A stretch of 5,208 nt of DNA from an uncultured Clostridium sp. (GTDB lineage: Bacteria; Bacillota; Clostridia; Lachnospirales; Lachnospiraceae), in NCBI GenBank assembly GCA_937902905.1, contig CALELW010000293.1:1-5208 (forward strand), in the 5' to 3' direction. Below, piece by piece: positions 1-5,208 of this stretch; positions within the stretch are counted from its first letter, which is position 1; every line of letters begins with the position of its first letter. The translations under genes were made by a program, and so were the position numbers. The notes under the pieces were generated by a model. That model was not told the DNA's origin. It searched no databases and saw nothing but the letters and a program-made list of their open reading frames with translations.

Positions 1-1185
1 GTTGCTTTTGGGGGAAAGTATCGTATCATTGATTTTCCGTTGAGTAACTGTATCAACTCGGAAGTCGATACCGTTGGAGTGCTGACACAGTATCAGCCGT
101 TGAAGCTGAATACTCATATCGGCATTGGAATTCCATGGGACCTTGACCGCAATATTGGGGGCGTGTCAATCCTGCCGCCGTATGAGAGAAGCACAAGCAG
201 CGAGTGGTACACCGGAACCGCGAATGCGATTTACCAGAACTTGAATTATATGGAGTATTACAACCCGGATTATGTGTTAATTCTTGGTGGTGACCATATT
301 TACAAGATGGATTATCAGGTAATGCTTGATTTCCATAAGGCAAATCACGCGGACATTACGATGGCGACGATACCGGTGCCGATTGAAGAGGCAAGCCGGT
401 TTGGTGTCTGTATTACAGATGATACCCATCGAATTTTGGAATTTGAGGAAAAACCGGAGCATCCACGCAGTAATCTGGCATCTATGGGAATTTACATTTT
501 CTCATGGCCGGTGTTAAAAGAAGCCTTGATTCAGTTGAAAGACCAGAAGGGCTGTGACTTTGGTAAACATATTTTACCTTACTGCCACGAAAGAGGCGAC
601 CGCATTTTTGCCTTTGAGTACAATGGATACTGGAAGGATGTTGGTACGCTTGGTTCGTATTGGGAATCAAATATGGAATTGATTGACTTGATTCCGGTAT
701 TTAACCTGTACGAAGAGTTTTGGAAGATTTACACAAGTAATGAATGGATTCGTCCACAGTATATTGCAGGAGATGCTGTGATTGACAAAGCCATTATGGG
801 TGACGGCTGTGAGATTTACGGAGAAGTCCATAGCTCTGTGATTGGTTCGGATGTTGTCATTGAGGAAGGCGCTGTGGTGCGTGACTCGATTATTATGAAT
901 TCTGCGAGAATTGGTAAAAATACCGTTCTTGACCGTGCAATTGTTGCAGAGGGTTCGATTATTGGAGAAAACTGCGTGCTTGGTGCGGGCGAAGATGACA
1001 TTCCAAACAAACTAAAGCCGGATGTCTATGCCTTTAACCTGGTTACGGTTGGCGAAAAAACCGTGATTCCGGATGGCGTTACCATCGGTAAAAACACTGC
1101 CATAGCGGGTAAGACAACCATTGACGATTACCCGGATAACACCTTAGCAGGTGGCGAAACTTTGATAAAGGCAGGTGACATGTAA
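1..1185 (+). CDS. glgC: Glucose-1-phosphate adenylyltransferase, catalytic subunit (5' truncated by window)
   Basis: GlgC makes ADP-glucose and pyrophosphate from ATP and glucose-1-phosphate, the committed step of bacterial glycogen synthesis, in the cytoplasm. The frame is open from base 1 and begins VAFGGKYRIIDFPLSNC, a family block normally about 30-35 residues into the protein. The ATG at 40 is therefore internal, and the start and the GGxGxR nucleotide loop lie outside the window. Visible motifs, counting from base 1, are WYTGTANA (69-76), the catalytic Asp of GGDHIYKMDY (Asp98), the glucose-1-phosphate-binding FEEKP (148-152) and YWKDVGT with the second metal-binding Asp (Asp213). From about residue 259 to 380, hexapeptide repeats such as IGSDVV, IGKNTV and IGENCV form the C-terminal left-handed beta-helix. 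The 394 visible codons fit a family length of about 425. The stop overlaps the glgD start by one base, implying coupled translation. All active-site motifs in view are intact. Family assignment is secure. Confidence 0.96.
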   Translation, partial: VAFGGKYRIIDFPLSNCINSEVDTVGVLTQYQPLKLNTHIGIGIPWDLDRNIGGVSILPPYERSTSSEWYTGTANAIYQNLNYMEYYNPDYVLILGGDHIYKMDYQVMLDFHKANHADITMATIPVPIEEASRFGVCITDDTHRILEFEEKPEHPRSNLASMGIYIFSWPVLKEALIQLKDQKGCDFGKHILPYCHERGDRIFAFEYNGYWKDVGTLGSYWESNMELIDLIPVFNLYEEFWKIYTSNEWIRPQYIAGDAVIDKAIMGDGCEIYGEVHSSVIGSDVVIEEGAVVRDSIIMNSARIGKNTVLDRAIVAEGSIIGENCVLGAGEDDIPNKLKPDVYAFNLVTVGEKTVIPDGVTIGKNTAIAGKTTIDDYPDNTLAGGETLIKAGDM

Positions 1186-2306
1186 TGAGAGCAATAGGAT
1201 TGATTTTAGCAGGTGGGTCCAGTACCCGCATGAAAGAACTGACAAAAAATCGTGCGACAGCAGCACTGCCGATTGCAGGTGGATACCGCAGCATCGATTT
1301 TGTACTTAGCAGCATGTCCAGTTCCCGGATTAACAAAGTTGGTGTCATTACGCAGTACAATTCAAAGTCGTTGACACAGCACTTGAACTCATCAAAATGG
1401 TGGGACTTTGGACGTAAAAAAGGCGGTTTGTTTGTATTCACACCGACACAGACCCATGATAATAGTTATTGGTATCGCGGAACCGCAGATGCCATTGCGC
1501 AGAACATTGATTTTCTGAAATCAAGTCATGAGCCATATGTAATCATCGCATCCGGTGATTGTGTGTACAAGATGGATATGAATAAACTTTTGGAATATCA
1601 CATTGAGAAAAATGCTGATGTTACCATCGTGACGAAGGACTTGGGAACGGTAGATGACCCGAGCCGGTTTGGTGTCGTATCGGTTGACATCGAAGGCAGG
1701 GTGACCGAGTTTGAAGAGAAGCCACTTGTGACTTCGAAAACGCTGGTTTCTACCGGAATCTATGTAATCCGCCGCAGACAGTTGATTGAGATGATTGAGC
1801 GTGCAGGGGCGGAAGATGGATTCGATTTGGTAAAGGATATTTTTATCCGTTACAAAGGAATCAAGAAATTTTATGCCTATCCGTTGGACTCCTATTGGAG
1901 CAATGTAACAACGGTTGATTCCTATTTTAAGACAAATATGGATTTCTTAGACCGCAAAACAAGAGAGTATTTCTTTAATGAATACCCACAGATTGCGTCT
2001 AAGATTGAAGATTTACCTCCGGCTAAATACAATGTCGGCGCAAAAGTTAAGAACAGTCTTGTGTCGAGCGGTTGTATCATTAATGGAGAGGTAGAAGATT
2101 CCATTTTGTTTAAGGAAGTTTATATAGGCAACAATTGTACAATACGAAACTCGATAATTTTAAATGAAGTCTACATTGGGGATAACACTTATATTGAAAA
2201 TTGCATCGTAGAGAGTCATGGAACCATTCGGGCAAATTCCAACTATGTCGGAAGTCCGGATGACGTTAAAATCATTCAGGAGAAGAATGAGCGTTATGTA
2301 ATGTAG
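1185..2306 (+). CDS. glgD: ADP-glucose pyrophosphorylase-like subunit GlgD (likely regulatory partner of GlgC)
   Basis: This 373-residue GlgC paralogue has the usual GlgD length and location. In Firmicutes, GlgD is known to pair with GlgC and raise its activity while having little activity alone. The N-terminal loop is LAGGSSTRM (8-16), where active enzymes have GGxGxRL. The usual AKPA block is ATAA (24-27), so its Lys and Pro are lost. GTADA, SGDCVYKMD (Asp125) and FEEKP (176-180) remain. The motif YWKDVGT has become YWSNVTT, with Asn240 in place of the second metal-binding Asp. A left-handed beta-helix follows at about 285-360, with repeats such as VYIGNN and VYIGDN. The ATG at 1185 overlaps the glgC stop (TAATG), which fixes the start and suggests translational coupling and matched subunit amounts. 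A regulatory role is inferred from the lost residues and family knowledge. Confidence 0.94.
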   Translation: MRAIGLILAGGSSTRMKELTKNRATAALPIAGGYRSIDFVLSSMSSSRINKVGVITQYNSKSLTQHLNSSKWWDFGRKKGGLFVFTPTQTHDNSYWYRGTADAIAQNIDFLKSSHEPYVIIASGDCVYKMDMNKLLEYHIEKNADVTIVTKDLGTVDDPSRFGVVSVDIEGRVTEFEEKPLVTSKTLVSTGIYVIRRRQLIEMIERAGAEDGFDLVKDIFIRYKGIKKFYAYPLDSYWSNVTTVDSYFKTNMDFLDRKTREYFFNEYPQIASKIEDLPPAKYNVGAKVKNSLVSSGCIINGEVEDSILFKEVYIGNNCTIRNSIILNEVYIGDNTYIENCIVESHGTIRANSNYVGSPDDVKIIQEKNERYVM

Positions 2307-2316
2307 CGTACAGATG

Positions 2317-2324
2317 AAGGGAGG
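2317..2324 (+). promoter_or_regulatory. Ribosome binding site of spoVG
   Basis: AAGGGAGG lies 5 nt before the ATG at 2330. It is a strong site within the 23-nt glgD-spoVG gap. The gap is too short for a separate promoter unless one lies inside the end of glgD, so spoVG probably shares the glg transcript. Confidence 0.75.
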
Positions 2325-2329
2325 ATACG

Positions 2330-2590
2330 ATGCAGATAACAGATGTTCGCGTCCGGATTGTGGACGGGAATGCGAAAATGAAAGCGGTTGCTTCAATTAC
2401 ATTGGATGAGGCATTTGCCATTCATGATATCAAGGTGATTGAAGGTGAGCGGGGCTTATTTGTCGCAATGCCGAACAAGAAAATGCCAAATGGTGAATAC
2501 CGTGATGTTGCACATCCGATTCATAGTGGTATGAGAGCGGTGTTAGAGGAAGCAATTCTTGGCGAATATTATAATGTGTTAAAAGCGTAA
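2330..2590 (+). CDS. spoVG: Septation/sporulation regulator SpoVG
   Basis: SpoVG proteins are small cytoplasmic nucleic-acid-binding regulators. In Bacillus they affect septation and sporulation; in other Gram-positives they affect capsule, virulence and other genes. This 86-residue protein covers the whole conserved core: ITDVRVRIV (3-11), ASITLDEAFAIHDIKVIEG (21-39), GLFVAMPNKK (42-51) and RDVAHPI (58-64). The last two are the most characteristic family blocks. It is slightly shorter than Bacillus SpoVG (about 97 residues) because the C-terminal tail after NEYHRL is reduced, here ending GEYYNVLKA. The start is supported by a strong Shine-Dalgarno. It is the last gene of the glgC-glgD unit and is followed directly by an intrinsic terminator. 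What it regulates here cannot be told from the sequence. Co-transcription with glycogen genes suggests, without proving it, a link between carbon storage and developmental state. Confidence 0.96.
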   Translation: MQITDVRVRIVDGNAKMKAVASITLDEAFAIHDIKVIEGERGLFVAMPNKKMPNGEYRDVAHPIHSGMRAVLEEAILGEYYNVLKA

Positions 2591-2596
2591 AACCAG

Positions 2597-2630
2597 AAAG
2601 GCAGGTTGGCTTTGGTCAGCTTGCCTTTTT
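2597..2630 (+). terminator. Intrinsic terminator of glgC-glgD-spoVG
   Basis: A 14-bp stem (2597-2610 with 2615-2628, three of the pairs being G-T) closes a TTTG loop and runs into a T-tract, CCTTTTTG. It begins 6 nt after the spoVG stop. It separates the glycogen/spoVG unit from the lipoprotein genes, which therefore need their own promoter. Confidence 0.9.
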
Positions 2631-2688
2631 GTAATGTATGTTCGGTAAGTATTTACAGATAAAAGTATTTAGAGCAGGAGGTTAATTA
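2631..2688 (+). promoter_or_regulatory. Leader region of the lipoprotein operon, with a 9-nt direct repeat
   Basis: This 58-nt gap between a strong terminator and the first lipoprotein gene must hold the operon's promoter, unless the terminator is leaky. I see no good TTGACA/TATAAT pair. The AT-rich TATTTA elements (2650-2655 and 2666-2671) are weak -10 candidates without a convincing -35. AAGTATTTA occurs twice (2647-2655 and 2663-2671) with a 16-nt period, so it may be a regulator site or part of an unusual promoter. The regulatory role is inferred from position only. Confidence 0.4.
2676..2681 (+). promoter_or_regulatory. Ribosome binding site supporting the GTG start at 2689
   Basis: A perfect AGGAGG lies 7 nt before a GTG codon. 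This site and the alignment with the next gene (MRRVFKKQKIYIAC against MKKIFKGQKIYIAC) decide the non-ATG start. Confidence 0.85.
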
Positions 2689-3909
2689 GTGAGAAGAGTT
2701 TTCAAGAAACAAAAGATATATATTGCATGTGTGAGTTTGCTTTTGGTGATGCTGCTTGCCGGCTGTTCAAATTCGGACACAAATAATCAGGAGACAGATT
2801 TATTTGACGTGTTAAATAGAGCTGATTCGGTTAAAATTGGCAATCATATTGTTGTTTATAATTCAGAGAGTGAAAATATTTATTATGGAGAAATGGTAAA
2901 TGATAAGCCAAAGATAATCGAAAATATTGCGCTGCCATACAAGAATGCAAATGTAAATCAAATAATTGCTAGTGACAATTGGATTTATGTTGTAGTAGAA
3001 GTAATGGCTAGTGAAAAAACAGCGGACAAAAGAATTATTTGTCGGTATGATTTGCAAATGAATTTAAAAGAAGTCAATCACACAATGTACCATAATATAT
3101 ATTATAAAGACGGTTATTTGTTTGGGTATGATGATGGCAATGAAGATTATGACCGTGTGTTTTTTTATCTCACGCCACGTTATATTGAGGCAACACATTA
3201 TGTTAAGGAAGAGAATTGGCAAAATCAATGGAATAAAATTTCTACGAAAAAAAAGAAGGAGAAAGTCGGTTCTGTTGTTTTATATAGGCATGAAGATGAC
3301 TTACGCCATGATGTGCCATATTTTTCTAATAACAAAACGATTCCTTTATTTTGCGGGAGAGAAATTTGTTCTTCTGGAATAGAGCAGGATGGATACACAG
3401 CAGAACCATATACTTTCAGCAGAAAAAAACAGAACAAAATTTTAAAAGAATTGAATTTGACTAATGAAAAATTCGACATGAGTATGTTACAGGATGGTGA
3501 TAATATATATGGCTATTGCAATGTTTTTAAGGATGGCTGGGTTTATAACATGTATAAAGGAATTGATTTAAAAGATATAAAAAAGGCATTCACTTTTTGC
3601 TATTATTATAAAAGTAAAAAGTTTAAGGTTTTGCAAACATTTACGAATGGAGAATTGCTTGGTTTGGCAAATTCAAAAGAAGTGATTTATCGAAAGGGAA
3701 ATGCAATTTATACACAGGCTCTTTTGGATGAAAAAAAGACACAGAAAATATTTAACTGCTCCCATTATGGAGAGATCTATGCATGGGGAGATATAAAAAA
3801 AGGAAGCGGCATAAGCCCGGTAAAAAATAGCTCAGGAAAATATTTTGAAGTGGCGGGAAAAAATACTATATTATCGGATGAAGAAAAATTCGTAATAAGA
3901 ACAGAGTAG
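2689..3909 (+). CDS. Predicted lipoprotein of unrecognised family (tandem copy A)
   Basis: A 406-residue protein I cannot assign to a named family. It has a textbook lipoprotein signal: basic start MRRVFKKQK, hydrophobic stretch 10-23, lipobox LAGC with Cys26, so it should be lipid-anchored outside the membrane. The mature part has no enzyme motif I can see. It repeats short strand-like motifs: DNWIYVVVE (96-104), DGYLFGY (141-147), GDNIYGY (270-276), GNAIYTQ (337-343) and EIYAWGDI (362-369). That spacing resembles beta-propeller blades, an inference only. It is clearly paralogous to the next gene: GYLFGY, ATHYVKE (168-174), YFS..K.IP, VIYR and the final Y.W.DI all recur in order. The GTG start is supported by AGGAGG and by that alignment. 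The DNA is markedly AT-richer than the glg genes, with several 7-8 base A or T runs. It is probably co-transcribed with copy B, 9 nt downstream. Confidence 0.85.
   Translation: MRRVFKKQKIYIACVSLLLVMLLAGCSNSDTNNQETDLFDVLNRADSVKIGNHIVVYNSESENIYYGEMVNDKPKIIENIALPYKNANVNQIIASDNWIYVVVEVMASEKTADKRIICRYDLQMNLKEVNHTMYHNIYYKDGYLFGYDDGNEDYDRVFFYLTPRYIEATHYVKEENWQNQWNKISTKKKKEKVGSVVLYRHEDDLRHDVPYFSNNKTIPLFCGREICSSGIEQDGYTAEPYTFSRKKQNKILKELNLTNEKFDMSMLQDGDNIYGYCNVFKDGWVYNMYKGIDLKDIKKAFTFCYYYKSKKFKVLQTFTNGELLGLANSKEVIYRKGNAIYTQALLDEKKTQKIFNCSHYGEIYAWGDIKKGSGISPVKNSSGKYFEVAGKNTILSDEEKFVIRTE
2709..2766 (+). repeat. Signal-peptide direct repeat, copy A
   Basis: This 58-nt block encodes the signal peptide from Gln8 to the lipobox Cys26 and matches 3939-3996 at 56 of 58 bases. 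The two differences (2733 and 2739) are synonymous. Similarity falls off sharply on both sides, ending exactly at the Cys codon. Confidence 0.9.
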
Positions 3910-3915
3910 GGGGAG
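3909..3915 (+). promoter_or_regulatory. Ribosome binding site of lipoprotein copy B
   Basis: GGGGGAG overlaps the last base of the copy A stop codon and sits 3 nt before the ATG at 3919. Spacing is short, so initiation may depend partly on ribosomes finishing copy A. Confidence 0.6.
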
Positions 3916-3918
3916 ATT

Positions 3919-5061
3919 ATGAAGAAAATTTTTAAAGGACAAAAGATATATATTGCATGTGTCAGTTTACTTTTGGTGATGCTGCTTGCCGGCTGTGATT
4001 TATTAAAGCCACCAATAGAATACGGAATTGAGTATGGGAGAAACCACATTAAGACACCTCATGGGACTGCATGGATTGGTGATACTTATGATGGGGTTAA
4101 ACTCGTTGTGGGAAATGAAAAAAATGAACCGCTTCGAGAAACAGGGCTTTCTGAAGACCCATGGATGATAACAGCCAGCGAAAAGTATCTTTATGTACTT
4201 ATTGAAAGAAGAGCATTAAAGTATTATTTGCTGAAATACGATTATTCGCTCAAAAAGAAGACAGAATATGAAGTGCCTTACTCACAAGTTACTTACCGAA
4301 ATGGATACCTGTTTGGCTATCTGGAGGAAAGGGTGCCGGATACAGTTGATTTGTTGGCATCGGAAATGCCGGATTATCTAGTTGCTACACATTATGTTAA
4401 AGAAAAAGACATGGAAAAGAAGTGGAAAAAAATTAAGGATAAAGAGATTGTTCGTTTGGACGGAATAACTCTATATCGGCAATGGAAGGACCCGGAGTGG
4501 TATAATAACTGCTATTTTTCAGATACGAAACCAATTCCGGATTACTTGGGTTCTACGCAGGATTTAATTTGTAAGGATGGTGACTGGCAGACGCTGGGAC
4601 GAGAAAAACAAAGTGCATTTTTTGTGAAGCACAAAAAGGAATTGGATAAAATTATAGGAAACTGCAAATATGGTAGGTTGGTATTTAATAAGTGTGGAAA
4701 TGATATTTATGGAATTTTTAATGAATATGATGATACAGATTCGGCTAATGGGTTCGCATATGGTGATTTGAAGCGAGGAGTGATTATACGATACTCTGGT
4801 GAAACGAATAAAATCACAAAGGTTCGCGAGATGAAAGATGGGCAGCAGCTCATGAGTGCAACCGCACAGTATGTAATTTACCGTCAGGATAAGCAGGTTC
4901 GTATTTCAACGCTATCGGGGGAAAAGGACCGCTGTTTACATGACGGGGAAAATGAGGGTTCTGTCTTATGCACAGAAGATGCATATTTTTGGCGGGATAT
5001 TAAAATGACTGCAGTTGAAACGGATAAGGCGAATACAAAGTGGGAGAATTATTTTGACTAA
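3919..5061 (+). CDS. Predicted lipoprotein of unrecognised family (tandem copy B)
   Basis: A 380-residue paralogue of the preceding gene, with the same signal peptide (MKKIFKGQK, hydrophobic 10-23, LAGC, Cys26), predicted to be lipid-anchored outside the membrane. Blocks shared with copy A, in order, are EKYLYVLIE (88-96, matching DNWIYVVVE), NGYLFGY (128-134), ATHYVKE (156-162), YFSDTKPIP, GNDIYGI (260-266), YVIYR (318-322) and YFWRDI (356-361). Between these blocks the sequences differ greatly, and copy B ends about 18 residues sooner after the last block. No catalytic or metal-binding motif stands out. The mature protein is rich in Lys, Asp, Glu and Tyr, as expected for an exposed domain. 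The recurring aromatic strand motifs suggest a beta-propeller-like fold, which is inference. Its base composition is AT-rich but less extreme than copy A. It lies 9 nt after copy A and is followed by a large hairpin. Confidence 0.85.
   Translation: MKKIFKGQKIYIACVSLLLVMLLAGCDLLKPPIEYGIEYGRNHIKTPHGTAWIGDTYDGVKLVVGNEKNEPLRETGLSEDPWMITASEKYLYVLIERRALKYYLLKYDYSLKKKTEYEVPYSQVTYRNGYLFGYLEERVPDTVDLLASEMPDYLVATHYVKEKDMEKKWKKIKDKEIVRLDGITLYRQWKDPEWYNNCYFSDTKPIPDYLGSTQDLICKDGDWQTLGREKQSAFFVKHKKELDKIIGNCKYGRLVFNKCGNDIYGIFNEYDDTDSANGFAYGDLKRGVIIRYSGETNKITKVREMKDGQQLMSATAQYVIYRQDKQVRISTLSGEKDRCLHDGENEGSVLCTEDAYFWRDIKMTAVETDKANTKWENYFD
3939..3996 (+). repeat. Signal-peptide direct repeat, copy B
   Basis: Second copy of the 58-nt block at 2709-2766, starting exactly 1230 nt later (410 codons) and in the same reading frame. 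It differs only at 3963 and 3969. Confidence 0.9.
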
Positions 5062-5070
5062 ATAGCTGAC

Positions 5071-5145
5071 CAAGAAATTCCAACACCGATTGAAACAGGA
5101 TATTTGCTATGCAAATATAGTTTCAATCGGTGTTGGAATTTCTTG
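5071..5145. terminator. 75-nt palindrome, likely terminator of the lipoprotein operon (possibly bidirectional)
   Basis: Two perfect 26-nt arms (5071-5096 and 5120-5145) enclose a second perfect stem of 8 bp (5100-5107 with 5111-5118) with a TAT loop. The only interruption is AGG opposite A. It starts 9 nt after the copy B stop. The outer arm ends in AATTTCTT on the plus strand, and by symmetry gives the same tract on the minus strand, so it could end transcription both ways. The tract is an imperfect U-run, so a different role (mRNA 3'-end stabiliser, palindromic repeat element) is possible. Confidence 0.6.
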
Positions 5146-5160
5146 CTTACATATTAGTTC

Positions 5161-5185
5161 GAGAGGACACTTCCTGTGTTCTCTC
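5161..5185. other. Small hairpin of unknown role
   Basis: GAGAGGACAC pairs with GTGTTCTCTC across a TTCCT loop: 10 bp with one G-T pair as written on the plus strand. Neither side carries a T-run, so it is not a standard intrinsic terminator. It lies 15 nt beyond the large palindrome. The rest of 5062-5208 shows no gene I can support. Confidence 0.45.
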
Positions 5186-5208
5186 TAGATGATAACTTCT
5201 CCTGCTGT

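Noticed and set aside
40..42. ATG at 40 as the glgC start
   Set aside because: The frame is open from base 1 and the residues before it (VAFGGKYRIIDFPLS) are conserved family sequence, so the gene is cut by the window edge.
1079..1441. Minus-strand open frame of 120 codons across the glgC-glgD junction
   Set aside because: It lies entirely opposite two well-supported genes, has no recognisable protein motif and no clear ribosome site, so it is a shadow frame.
3247..3254. Run of eight A in lipoprotein copy A (also seven-base runs at 3160, 3731 and 3795) as phase-variation tracts
   Set aside because: Runs of this length are common in AT-rich, Lys-rich coding sequence, and the frame is intact through all of them. 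There is no evidence of slippage.
3994..3999. Asp right after the lipidated Cys in copy B as an inner-membrane retention signal
   Set aside because: That rule applies to Gram-negative lipoprotein sorting. The rest of the window indicates a Gram-positive host with one membrane.
5089..5127. ATTGAAAC and GTTTCAAT ends resembling CRISPR repeat termini
   Set aside because: They are the two arms of one palindrome. There is no series of regularly spaced repeats and no cas gene in the window.
5185..5208. Possible 3' end of a convergent minus-strand gene (TAGEVII then TAG)
   Set aside because: Only seven codons are visible, far too few to support a coding region, although a convergent gene would fit a bidirectional terminator at 5071-5145.

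Overview
The window looks like a chromosome segment of a low-to-moderate-GC Gram-positive anaerobe, most likely of the Clostridia and plausibly Lachnospiraceae. Three things point this way. The genes are a glgC-glgD pair, the two-subunit ADP-glucose pyrophosphorylase arrangement typical of Firmicutes. They are followed by spoVG, a regulator found mainly in spore-formers and their relatives. The ribosome binding sites are strong AGGAGG-type sites. The genus cannot be fixed from the sequence alone.

Left half (1-2630): one plus-strand transcription unit for glycogen-precursor synthesis plus a small regulator. glgC is cut by the window start, so its N-terminal nucleotide-binding loop is missing. 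It overlaps glgD by one base (TAATG). glgD is a complete but catalytically degenerate paralogue that probably works as the non-catalytic or regulatory partner of GlgC. spoVG starts 23 nt after glgD. A clear intrinsic terminator at 2597-2630 closes the unit.

Right half (2631-5061): a visibly AT-richer two-gene unit, also on the plus strand. It has a 58-nt leader region containing a short direct repeat, then two tandem paralogous lipoprotein genes 9 nt apart. Both encode 26-residue lipoprotein signal peptides ending in the lipobox LAGC. The signal-peptide DNA is almost identical in the two genes (56 of 58 bases), while the mature proteins match only in scattered blocks. I do not recognise the family. 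Recurrent short Tyr/Gly-rich strand motifs suggest a beta-propeller-like or other all-beta surface domain. This is the most unusual part of the window.

Right end (5062-5208): no supported gene. It holds a large palindrome of two 26-nt perfect arms with a further 8-bp inner stem, probably a terminator and possibly bidirectional. A second, smaller hairpin follows. I found no tRNA, rRNA, CRISPR array, insertion sequence or convincing minus-strand gene.
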